This document shows, piece after piece, positions 16,367 through 23,497 of a DNA stretch of 64,000 nt. The first letter of the stretch is position 1. Each line of letters begins with the position of its first letter. Made by a program: the position numbers and the translations under genes. The notes beneath the pieces were generated by a model that was not told the DNA's origin, made no database searches, and saw only the letters and a list, made by a program, of their open reading frames with translations. Source of the stretch: a bacterium (lineage in GTDB: Bacteria; Bacillota; Clostridia; Lachnospirales; Lachnospiraceae); assembly GCA_030535455.1 (NCBI GenBank), contig JAUNJY010000012.1, positions 1 through 64,000 on the forward strand, read 5' to 3'.

Positions 16367-17388
16367 TAAAGCTGGAAGTCTTTTAGACTGTTAAATTCAA
16401 ATTCTTTCACAACTTTAGCGAATTCTTCAAAATCAATTTTCGTTGCAAAGTGGGATAACTCTAAATCAAATGGAATATCCGTCTTGATTGTGGCAAGCTC
16501 TTTAGATAAGAATGCCATATCCTTATCTCTCTTAAGTGCATTTAAAGGACTTCGTTTGATCTCTAAGGAATTTTTCCAGAACTCAGTAAGCTCTTTTTCT
16601 TCAGCTTTTCCCTCAACGCTTTCAATTGCTTCATAAATTCCCTCTACGGTGCCGTATTCTGCAAGTAAAGGAATGGCAGCAGAAGCAACGCCTTTTACTC
16701 CTGGAATGTTATCCGCAGTATCGCCCATAATGCCTTTTAAGTCCATGATCTGATCAGCATGGACACCTTCTTCAGTTAATACATAGGTATCCGTATACTC
16801 GAAACAGTTGTCAGGAATATTATGAAGTCCTAATTCTAAGCCATATCGTTCAAACATCTCTTTTTGCTTATCCTTGGCAGTCAACATCCACACTCTCGTA
16901 TTCTCATCAATTAATTGAAGATAATCGTGATCTTTGGTTAATAAGAATGTTTGTGCCTCTGGTGAGAATTTCTTAGCTAAACTACCAATTAAATCATCCG
17001 CTTCATAGTCATCACTCATAAATACAGGAATGCCAATGCGTTCTAAAATTGTTTCAAGCGTTACAAACTGTTCCTTTAACGGACTTGGAGTAGCTTTACG
17101 GTGCGCTTTATAGGAGTCGTACATTTTCTTACGAAATGTGTTACGAGACTTATCGAAGCCAACACAGAAATAATCCGGTTTTTGTTCTTTAATAATCTTT
17201 AACATCATTTTTAGTGATCCAAATACACCATTTGTATATACCCCAGTGGAAGTCTGAAGAATTTCCCCGTAATACTTTTCTTTGTCTTCCTCTGTTTTTG
17301 CAAATTTAATGGATCTTGGTAAATTTGCATAATACATTGTCGATAGCACGGCGCTACCATCTATCATTATAAATTTCTTTCTAGCCAT
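16366..17388 (-). CDS. Stand-alone 5'-3' exonuclease (FEN-like, PolA N-terminal type)
   Basis: This 340-residue protein is homologous to the 5'-nuclease domain of DNA polymerase I and has no polymerase domain. Conserved metal-binding acids are present: MIDGSAVLS, VGFDKSRNTFR, DDYEADDLIGSLAK, LLTKDHDYLQL and the helix-hairpin-helix region GIMGDTADNIPGVKG. It should remove RNA primers or DNA flaps, overlapping in role with the PolA exonuclease domain encoded 4 kb away. An insertion around residues 28-45 and another before ADQIMDLKG distinguish it from the PolA domain. It is a single gene in a 261-base gap from its upstream neighbour. Confidence 0.88.
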   Translation of the reverse strand: MARKKFIMIDGSAVLSTMYYANLPRSIKFAKTEEDKEKYYGEILQTSTGVYTNGVFGSLKMMLKIIKEQKPDYFCVGFDKSRNTFRKKMYDSYKAHRKATPSPLKEQFVTLETILERIGIPVFMSDDYEADDLIGSLAKKFSPEAQTFLLTKDHDYLQLIDENTRVWMLTAKDKQKEMFERYGLELGLHNIPDNCFEYTDTYVLTEEGVHADQIMDLKGIMGDTADNIPGVKGVASAAIPLLAEYGTVEGIYEAIESVEGKAEEKELTEFWKNSLEIKRSPLNALKRDKDMAFLSKELATIKTDIPFDLELSHFATKIDFEEFAKVVKEFEFNSLKDFQL

Positions 17389-17520
17389 ATCCTCGGTCTC
17401 CTTTTTTGTCTATCTATTCTGATTTTGTATTCGAATTGTATAAAACCTCGAATTAACAAAAAGCATGAGATTATTCCATTATAACGAATAAAATGAGTTT
17501 TTGCCATAAATATCGACTGG

Positions 17521-17548
17521 AAGTTACAATGTTGATAGGAAGTAACTT
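17521..17548. other. Inverted repeat in intergenic region
   Basis: AAGTTAC (17521-17527) and GTAACTT (17542-17548) can form a weak stem or bind a dimeric regulator. It lies between two divergent genes. Confidence 0.3.
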
Positions 17549-17569
17549 ATGAAAAGTAGATAAACAGCT

Positions 17570-17600
17570 TTGTAGAATGGGGATATAATTGTATTATAAT
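17570..17600 (+). promoter_or_regulatory. Candidate promoter of the unknown gene at 17.6 kb
   Basis: TTGTAG (17570-17575) and TATAAT (17595-17600) are 19 bases apart; a second TATAAT lies at 17584-17589. Either could drive the gene that starts about 45 bases further on. Confidence 0.45.
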
Positions 17601-17644
17601 TTAGTTAGTATTTTTAAAAATAACACAGAGAGTGGAGGGAGAAT

Positions 17645-18259
17645 ATAAAGTGTGAAATTATACCGTTTAAAGGAACAGATAAGCTTAAACTTGGGTTAAC
17701 TTCTGAAGAAAATGAAGCAATAATGATTTTTAATCCGAATGAACTATTTTTCAAAAATACTAACTTATTAGGTGAAAATCCAAGGAGGTTAAGACGACTA
17801 TTTAAAAAGTGGGATTCTGATCTTATCGATGAGGGGGGAGAGGGCTTTACATCCAAAAAATATGGACTTGGAGTCGTGTTTTGTGAGGGTATCGTAGACG
17901 CGGTAGTTATTGGTGATGAGGAATACTTTAATCATGAAGAAGAAGAGGTAATTATGCCTGCAATCACTACATTTCACTTGACTCCTAGTACTGGATTGGA
18001 TGAGTTGAAGGTAGGATTAACTAGTGAAGAGTATAAATCTATTTTCAAGATAAAACCGCTTCCTTGTCCTGAGTTGCTCTTAGAGGATGATGAAAAAACA
18101 GGCAAGGTGCCTGTTCCAGAAAATTATGTTGTTTGCTTCATTTACTATGATGCTTTTTATAAATCATTTGCTTCACCAAAGTACTCAATAGGTATTATTC
18201 CTCTTTACAAGGGAGCAAATTGTGTGATTATTGCTAAGGAAGGCTACTACAATAAATAG
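17645..18259 (+). CDS. Unknown protein; possible AUA start codon
   Basis: I do not recognise a family. The first in-frame ATG is at 17723, but homology inside the protein argues for an earlier start. The segment before that ATG reads DKLKLGLTSEE, close to DELKVGLTSEE near the middle of the protein, so the N-terminal part is real coding sequence. The strong GGAGG (17634-17638) has good spacing only to ATA AAG TGT at 17645. With that start the product has 204 residues. It is soluble, rich in Glu, Lys and Tyr, and seems to have two related parts. It could be a toxin-immunity-like protein, but nothing nearby supports this. Confidence 0.5.
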   Translation: MKCEIIPFKGTDKLKLGLTSEENEAIMIFNPNELFFKNTNLLGENPRRLRRLFKKWDSDLIDEGGEGFTSKKYGLGVVFCEGIVDAVVIGDEEYFNHEEEEVIMPAITTFHLTPSTGLDELKVGLTSEEYKSIFKIKPLPCPELLLEDDEKTGKVPVPENYVVCFIYYDAFYKSFASPKYSIGIIPLYKGANCVIIAKEGYYNK

Positions 18260-18300
18260 AGTTAAAAGCTGTGAAAGAAAGAGAAGTAGTTGACAAAATA

Positions 18301-18357
18301 AAAAAAGCCCTATCAGATCAATTGAATTTCTTCAAAAAATCTAATAGGACTTTTTTT
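18301..18357. terminator. Bidirectional terminator between unknown gene and tRNA-Leu
   Basis: AGCCCTATCAGAT and ATCTAATAGGACT form a stem flanked by A and T runs, so it can end both the plus-strand gene and the minus-strand tRNA. Confidence 0.8.
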
Positions 18358-18370
18358 AGTAAACATATAA

Positions 18371-18453
18371 TGCGGATAGAGGGACTCGAACCCTCACGAG
18401 GTTGCCCCCGGCAGATTTTGAGTCTGCTGCGTCTGCCATTCCGCCACATCCGC
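18371..18453 (-). tRNA. tRNA-Leu (anticodon CAA)
   Basis: On the minus strand the 83-base gene folds as a class II tRNA. The acceptor stem is GCGGATG with TATCCGC plus discriminator A. The anticodon arm is GCAGA-CTCAAAA-TCTGC, giving anticodon CAA, which reads UUG leucine codons. The long variable arm (CCGGGGGCAACCTCG region) and the T arm GAGGGTTCGAGTCCCTC are clear. CCA is not encoded. Confidence 0.95.
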
Positions 18454-18623
18454 GTGGCTTGTGATTACTTCAATAGTATATAAAATGCCAATTATTTTGT
18501 CAACAACTAATTGTAAAAAAACTAAAATATTTTTAATTTAGACAAAAAAGCAGCTAAAATGTAACGTTTCGACCAATATGTGAATACAATAATTACAACA
18601 ATATAATTAGGAATTGATGAGTA

Positions 18624-19568
18624 ATGAAACTTGTGAAACGTTATCAGACGAAAAATGAACGCTACAAAGACCAAGTATATATTAAAAATGTAAAAGGGAT
18701 TATGGTTCATGAAATCGCAACCAATCAGGAAGATCCACTTGTATTCGTTAAGGGCTGGAATAAAAGTCCGATTTCAAAAGCTGTCCATGCATTTGTTGGA
18801 AATGGAATTGTGTATGAAACGCTGCCATGTGATCCGGGAAAATCATTGTCTGGGTGGCATTGTGGCGGCTCCGGCAATCGTAGCTATATTTCGTTTGAGA
18901 TGTGTGAGTCAAGATACTACTCCTGGCCAAAGCCTTATATTGCAAAATCTAGGAATATAACTGAGACAAACAAATTTACCAATGCAGTATATAAGACCGC
19001 AGTGGAATATTGTGCTTACAAATGTAAACAATTTGGCTGGAACCCATTAGACAAAGGGCGTATTATTTCCCATAAAGAAGGTAACGCAATGGGGATTGCC
19101 AGTAACCACAGTGATCCGGACAGCGTTTGGAAGACTGTGACCAATGCGGACTTAACGATGGACAAATTTAGAAAAGATGTTGCAGCGCTAATGAAGGTGA
19201 CAAAGAAAAAACAAGAGAACAAGAAGAAAGAGACCAAAGAACAGAAAATGGTAAAAGGTCTGCAGACTGCACTTAATAAGGACTACAAGGAAGGTCTTGC
19301 AGTGGATGGTTCCTATGGTCCAAAGACGAAGGCAGCATTAAAGCAACACAACATTAAGAAAGATTCAAAAAAAACTTCTGTGAAATGGCTGCAGACTCAG
19401 CTGATTGCCTTTGGCTGCACGGATGCCAATAATAAGAAACTGGATGTAGATGGCGACTTTGGTCCAAAGACGCTAGCAGCGTTAAAGAAACTGCAGAAAA
19501 AACTAAAGGTGTCACAAGATGGAGAATTTGGTACTGGAACCATGGATAAATTCATTAAATTATTCTAA
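18624..19568 (+). CDS. N-acetylmuramoyl-L-alanine amidase (PGRP type) with two peptidoglycan-binding domains
   Basis: This is a 314-residue protein. The N-terminal amidase_2/PGRP domain (about residues 1-190) has the zinc-ligand motifs GIMVHEIATNQ, ISHKEGNAMG and SNHSDPDSVW, with WHCGGSGNRSYISFEMCE as the core strand. It should cleave the bond between N-acetylmuramate and L-alanine. A charged Lys/Glu linker follows, then two PG_binding_1-type repeats (about 205-250 and 255-314; AVDGSYGPKTKAALK and DVDGDFGPKTLAALK). No signal peptide is seen. The C-terminal half is closely related to that of the GH25 lysozyme at 11145. Such enzymes are common in phages, but no phage genes flank it. Confidence 0.88.
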   Translation: MKLVKRYQTKNERYKDQVYIKNVKGIMVHEIATNQEDPLVFVKGWNKSPISKAVHAFVGNGIVYETLPCDPGKSLSGWHCGGSGNRSYISFEMCESRYYSWPKPYIAKSRNITETNKFTNAVYKTAVEYCAYKCKQFGWNPLDKGRIISHKEGNAMGIASNHSDPDSVWKTVTNADLTMDKFRKDVAALMKVTKKKQENKKKETKEQKMVKGLQTALNKDYKEGLAVDGSYGPKTKAALKQHNIKKDSKKTSVKWLQTQLIAFGCTDANNKKLDVDGDFGPKTLAALKKLQKKLKVSQDGEFGTGTMDKFIKLF

Positions 19569-19575
19569 CAAGCCA

Positions 19576-19609
19576 AACTGTCGGTGGGAGTCATCCTATC
19601 GGCAGTTTT
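19576..19609 (+). terminator. Intrinsic terminator after amidase gene
   Basis: AACTGTCG pairs with CGGCAGTT (one wobble) and TTTT follows. Confidence 0.7.
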
Positions 19610-19629
19610 AAAGTTGTTTGATTGACTAA

Positions 19630-19658
19630 TTGAGTTTTTTGTAAAATAAGGGTATAAT
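19630..19658 (+). promoter_or_regulatory. Promoter of the anti-sigma-like gene / polA operon
   Basis: TTGAGT (19630-19635) and TATAAT (19653-19658) are separated by 17 bases, a good vegetative sigma-A-type promoter. Confidence 0.7.
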
Positions 19659-19730
19659 AGAAACGTTACCAAAGTTGGAAAACTTGGGGAGGTAATAAAC
19701 TATTCTCGTAGGAGAATCGGAGGGCATGTT

Positions 19731-20222
19731 ATGACATGTAGAGAGGCACAAGCATTAATTACGAAATATGTTCAAGGTCAGCTGGATCTAAAGATGTTAG
19801 AAGAGTTTTTGCAGCATATTAATAACTGTCCAGACTGCAAAGAAGAGCTAGAAGTATATTATATCGTGTTTAATGGTATCAAGCGATTAGATGAAGATGA
19901 AAATATTGCAGTCAATTACCATACAGAATTTGAAACCCAAATTATGAAGAGCGAGTTGCGGATAAAGAAGGCAAAGAAACGGCATAATCTGAAACGAACC
20001 ATTTATGTAGTATTATGTTGCTTTGCCGTGCTAGTATGCAGTTACCAGCTCGGAAAATTAGAAGATAAGAAACATGTATATAAAGAAAGCGGTCCAAGTA
20101 CTTACGAGTTGCCTTACTGTTTCGGTGAGGAGAAGAAGACAGCGCTTGACCAATATGTTTATGATAAGTTTGGCATCGATGTAACGAATACGAACAACAC
20201 TATAATTAAGCAGAATAAATAA
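19731..20222 (+). CDS. Zinc-finger anti-sigma-factor-like membrane protein
   Basis: This 163-residue protein has an N-terminal zf-HC2-type domain: MTCREAQALITKYVQGQLD, then HINNCPDCKEEL with the H-x3-C-x2-C zinc site. A single membrane helix follows (about residues 87-107, TIYVVLCCFAVLVCSYQLG). The C-terminal about 55 residues would be outside. This is the layout of ZAS anti-sigma factors such as RsiW/RsrA-like proteins, which bind an ECF sigma factor at the membrane. No sigma factor gene is next to it, so the partner is unknown. It lies 14 bases before polA and is probably co-transcribed with it. Confidence 0.75.
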   Translation: MTCREAQALITKYVQGQLDLKMLEEFLQHINNCPDCKEELEVYYIVFNGIKRLDEDENIAVNYHTEFETQIMKSELRIKKAKKRHNLKRTIYVVLCCFAVLVCSYQLGKLEDKKHVYKESGPSTYELPYCFGEEKKTALDQYVYDKFGIDVTNTNNTIIKQNK

Positions 20223-20236
20223 GTTAGGAGTAATCA

Positions 20237-22879
20237 ATGAGTAAAAAACTTGTATTAATTGATGGACATAGTATATTAAACCGTGCATTTTACGGTATCC
20301 CGGATTTGACCAATTCAGAAGGACTTCATACAAATGCCGTTTACGGATTTTTAAACATTATGTTTAAAATCTTGGAGGAAGAGAACGCAGACTACCTTAC
20401 GGTTGCATTTGATAACAAGGCACCAACATTTCGCCATGAGATGTTTACCGAATATAAGGGAACAAGAAAGGGAATGCCAGAAGAATTACGTGAACAGGTT
20501 CCGTTAATTAAAGAAGTATTGCATGCAATGCAGATTACCACAGTGGAACGCCCAGGATACGAAGCAGATGATATCCTTGGAACCATTGCAAAGATGGGAG
20601 AAAGCAAAGGGCTTGAAGTATCCTTGGTAAGTGGCGATCGCGATTTATTACAATTAGCGACAGACAGAATTAAAATTCGTATTCCAAAGACAAAACGTGG
20701 CGGAACTGAAATTGAAAATTATAACACACAAGATGTTATTGATAAATATGGAGTGACACCTCCTCAGATTATTGATTTAAAAGGATTAATGGGCGATGCA
20801 TCAGATAATATCCCAGGGGTACCGGGGATTGGTGAAAAGACAGCAGCCAAAATCCTTGCAGCATTTGAAACCGTGGAAAATGCTTACGATCATATTGATG
20901 AAGTGTCTCCAAAACGTGCAAGAGAAAATTTTGAAGCAAATTATGATCAAGCCATCCTAAGTAAAAAATTAGCCACAATCAAGACAGATTGTGAACTTGA
21001 TTATACAATGGAAGATGCAACGTTCGACAATATGTTTAACGAAGAAGCATTTATGATTATGAAGCGTTTGGAATTTAAGAATATTTTAAATAAATTCAGC
21101 AGTGACGTAGAAGTATCTAACTCTGTGGAAGAACAGTTTATCAAAGTGACAGATTTAAACGAAGCAGAAGCCATCTTCGCGGCCATGCTGGAAGCAAAAG
21201 GAACCGTAGGCTTACAGTTAATCACAGAAAAGAATGAAATCCTTGCTCTTTCCTTATGCATGGAAGAGGCAAAATGTTATGCAATCTTAGTAGGCGGATT
21301 TATTACGGTAGATTATCTGGTAGATAAGGTAAATGCAGCAATTAAAAAGAATATTGAATTATCAGTGATTGACTTAAAAGTACAGCTTCCATTTATTGAA
21401 GCAAATGAAGACAGCAATATCTTTGACTGCTCCATTTCTTCTTACTTGTTAAATCCATTAAAGGACAGCTATCATTATGATGATATTGCAAGAGACTATC
21501 TAGGCCTTACTGTTTCAAGCGTTAGTGAACTGTTAGGAAAGACAAGCTTACAGGCAGCTGTAACTGAAAAAGAAGCTGAATTTGTTAAAATGGTTGCCTA
21601 CACTGGATATATTGCATTTGCAGCAAAAGACGTCTTAAGAAAGAAGTTAGAACAAACGGAAATGACTTCTTTATTTGATGATGTGGAAATGCCACTGATC
21701 TATACGTTATACGATATGGAAAAACGAGGCATCCGTGTAAACCGAGAAGCGTTAAAAGAATATGGAGACCAGTTAGAAGGCCGTATCAAAGAGTTAGAGA
21801 CATCCATTTACAACCATGTTGGGGAAACCTTTAATATCAACTCTCCAAAGCAATTAGGTGTCATCCTTTTTGAAAAATTAGCACTTCCATTTGCAAAGAA
21901 GACAAAGACAGGATATTCCACAAATGCAGATATCTTAGAAAAGTTAAAATGCGAACATCCGGTAGTTGCAGAAATCCTTGAATACCGCCAGTTAACAAAA
22001 CTGAAATCGACGTATGCAGACGGGCTTGCGACGTATATCAGAGATGACGAGCGAATTCATGGCAAGTTCAATCAGACAATCACAGCAACTGGCCGTATCA
22101 GCAGTACAGAGCCAAACCTTCAGAATATTCCAATCCGTATGGAGCTTGGACGCCAGATCCGTAAAGTATTTATTCCAGAAGACGGCTATGTATTCTTAGA
22201 TGCCGATTATTCACAGATCGAGCTTCGTGTACTTGCCCATATGTCAGGAGACGAACGCTTGATCAATGCTTATAAAGAAGGCAAGGATATTCATAGAACC
22301 ACAGCAAGTGAAGTATTCCACACACCATTTGAAGAAGTAACAGACCTTCAAAGAAGTAATGCGAAGGCAGTAAACTTTGGTATCGTTTACGGAATTAGCG
22401 CATTTAGCTTAGGACAAGACCTTAAGATTACAAAGAAAGAAGCAGATCAATATATTCACCGTTACTTTGAAACTTATCCACGTGTTAAAGAATTCCTTGA
22501 GGAGTTAGTGGAAGGTGCCAAAGAAAAGGGTTCTGTTTCAACACTTTATCATAGAATAAGACCAGTGCCAGAAATCAGCTCGAGCAACTTTATGCAACGC
22601 TCCTTCGGAGAAAGAATTGCAATGAACTCTCCAATCCAAGGAACAGCAGCAGATATTATCAAAATGGCAATGGTTCATGTAAATAAGACGCTAAAAGAAC
22701 GTAACTTACGTTCCCGTTTATTATTACAGATCCACGATGAATTGTTAGTCGAGACTCATGTGGAGGAAATCGAAGAAGTAAAACAAATTATGGAACAGGA
22801 AATGATGGAGGTCGTGAAATTATTAGTGCCTCTTGAAGTGGATGTGAAACAAGGTTCCAACTGGTATGAAGCAAAATAA
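20237..22879 (+). CDS. polA: DNA polymerase I
   Basis: This 880-residue protein has the full PolA layout. The 5'-3' exonuclease (about 1-290) has LIDGHSILNRAF, GYEADDILGT, SGDRDLLQL and LMGDASDNIPGVPGIG. The 3'-5' exonuclease-like region (about 300-470) lacks the D-x-E catalytic pair (VGLQLITEKNEI at that place), so proofreading is probably absent, as in Bacillus and Taq PolA. The polymerase domain (about 500-880) has motif A DYSQIELRVLAH, motif B RSNAKAVNFGIVYG and motif C HDELLVE. It fills gaps and removes primers. TTAGGAG precedes the ATG. coaE overlaps its 3' end. Confidence 0.97.
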   Translation: MSKKLVLIDGHSILNRAFYGIPDLTNSEGLHTNAVYGFLNIMFKILEEENADYLTVAFDNKAPTFRHEMFTEYKGTRKGMPEELREQVPLIKEVLHAMQITTVERPGYEADDILGTIAKMGESKGLEVSLVSGDRDLLQLATDRIKIRIPKTKRGGTEIENYNTQDVIDKYGVTPPQIIDLKGLMGDASDNIPGVPGIGEKTAAKILAAFETVENAYDHIDEVSPKRARENFEANYDQAILSKKLATIKTDCELDYTMEDATFDNMFNEEAFMIMKRLEFKNILNKFSSDVEVSNSVEEQFIKVTDLNEAEAIFAAMLEAKGTVGLQLITEKNEILALSLCMEEAKCYAILVGGFITVDYLVDKVNAAIKKNIELSVIDLKVQLPFIEANEDSNIFDCSISSYLLNPLKDSYHYDDIARDYLGLTVSSVSELLGKTSLQAAVTEKEAEFVKMVAYTGYIAFAAKDVLRKKLEQTEMTSLFDDVEMPLIYTLYDMEKRGIRVNREALKEYGDQLEGRIKELETSIYNHVGETFNINSPKQLGVILFEKLALPFAKKTKTGYSTNADILEKLKCEHPVVAEILEYRQLTKLKSTYADGLATYIRDDERIHGKFNQTITATGRISSTEPNLQNIPIRMELGRQIRKVFIPEDGYVFLDADYSQIELRVLAHMSGDERLINAYKEGKDIHRTTASEVFHTPFEEVTDLQRSNAKAVNFGIVYGISAFSLGQDLKITKKEADQYIHRYFETYPRVKEFLEELVEGAKEKGSVSTLYHRIRPVPEISSSNFMQRSFGERIAMNSPIQGTAADIIKMAMVHVNKTLKERNLRSRLLLQIHDELLVETHVEEIEEVKQIMEQEMMEVVKLLVPLEVDVKQGSNWYEAK

Positions 22880-23483
22880 GATGGGATGGATGAACGTGAA
22901 AGTACTAGGAATGACAGGCAGTGTTGGTTCTGGAAAATCAACCGTATGCCATGTGATGGAAGAAGAGTTTAATGCAGCAGTCATTTATACCGACGAGGTA
23001 GCGAAGCAGCTGATGTCAAAGGGCGGAATCAGCCATCGCTTAATAACAGAACACTATGGTACACAGATTCTAGACCAGGCAGGAGAAATCAATCGTGAAG
23101 CATTAGCAAAGATTGTATTTTCGGACGATAAGGAACGATTACGCGTAAATTCCTTTAGTCATCCTTATGTGAAGGAAGCTGTCATTAAAAAGATAAACGA
23201 GTTAAAGGAGAAAGGGAAGGTTTCCTATATTGTTGTGGAAACCGCCCTGCCTTATGAAGCATGCTTAACTGAATTTTGTGATGAAATCATTTATGTGACG
23301 GCAAGTGACCAGGTTAGGAGAGAACGCCTGAAGTCAAGCCGGGGTTACAGTGATGAAAAGATTACAAAGATGCTGAACAGCCAATTGTCTGAGGATGCAT
23401 TTTTAAAGATATGCAAAAAAGTATTAGACAACAGCAAGGGAATGACAGCAATTAAGGAGCAGCTTAAGACAATATTAATGTAG
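22866..23483 (+). CDS. coaE: Dephospho-CoA kinase
   Basis: This is a P-loop kinase for the last step of coenzyme A synthesis. Walker A is GSVGSGKST near the N-terminus; YTDEVAKQLMS, INREALAKIVFS and VVETALPYE are typical CoaE segments, and RLKSSRGYSDEKI is the lid region. The longest frame starts 14 bases inside polA (205 residues). In-frame starts at 22881, 22890 and GTG 22896 are also possible; family N-termini (V-L-G-M-T-G) favour 22890 or 22896. Overlap with polA implies coupled translation. The end coordinate is certain, the start is not. Confidence 0.93.
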   Translation: MKQNKMGWMNVKVLGMTGSVGSGKSTVCHVMEEEFNAAVIYTDEVAKQLMSKGGISHRLITEHYGTQILDQAGEINREALAKIVFSDDKERLRVNSFSHPYVKEAVIKKINELKEKGKVSYIVVETALPYEACLTEFCDEIIYVTASDQVRRERLKSSRGYSDEKITKMLNSQLSEDAFLKICKKVLDNSKGMTAIKEQLKTILM

Positions 23484-23497
23484 GTTGGGAGCAATTT

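Noticed and set aside
18371..18453. tRNA-Leu as an attachment site for a genomic island
   Set aside because: No integrase and no repeated tRNA 3' end were found nearby.
9246..19568. Prophage remnant suggested by lysozyme, amidase and SleB genes
   Set aside because: No integrase, terminase, capsid, holin or tail genes are seen, several proteins have signal peptides, and Clostridia encode such enzymes themselves.
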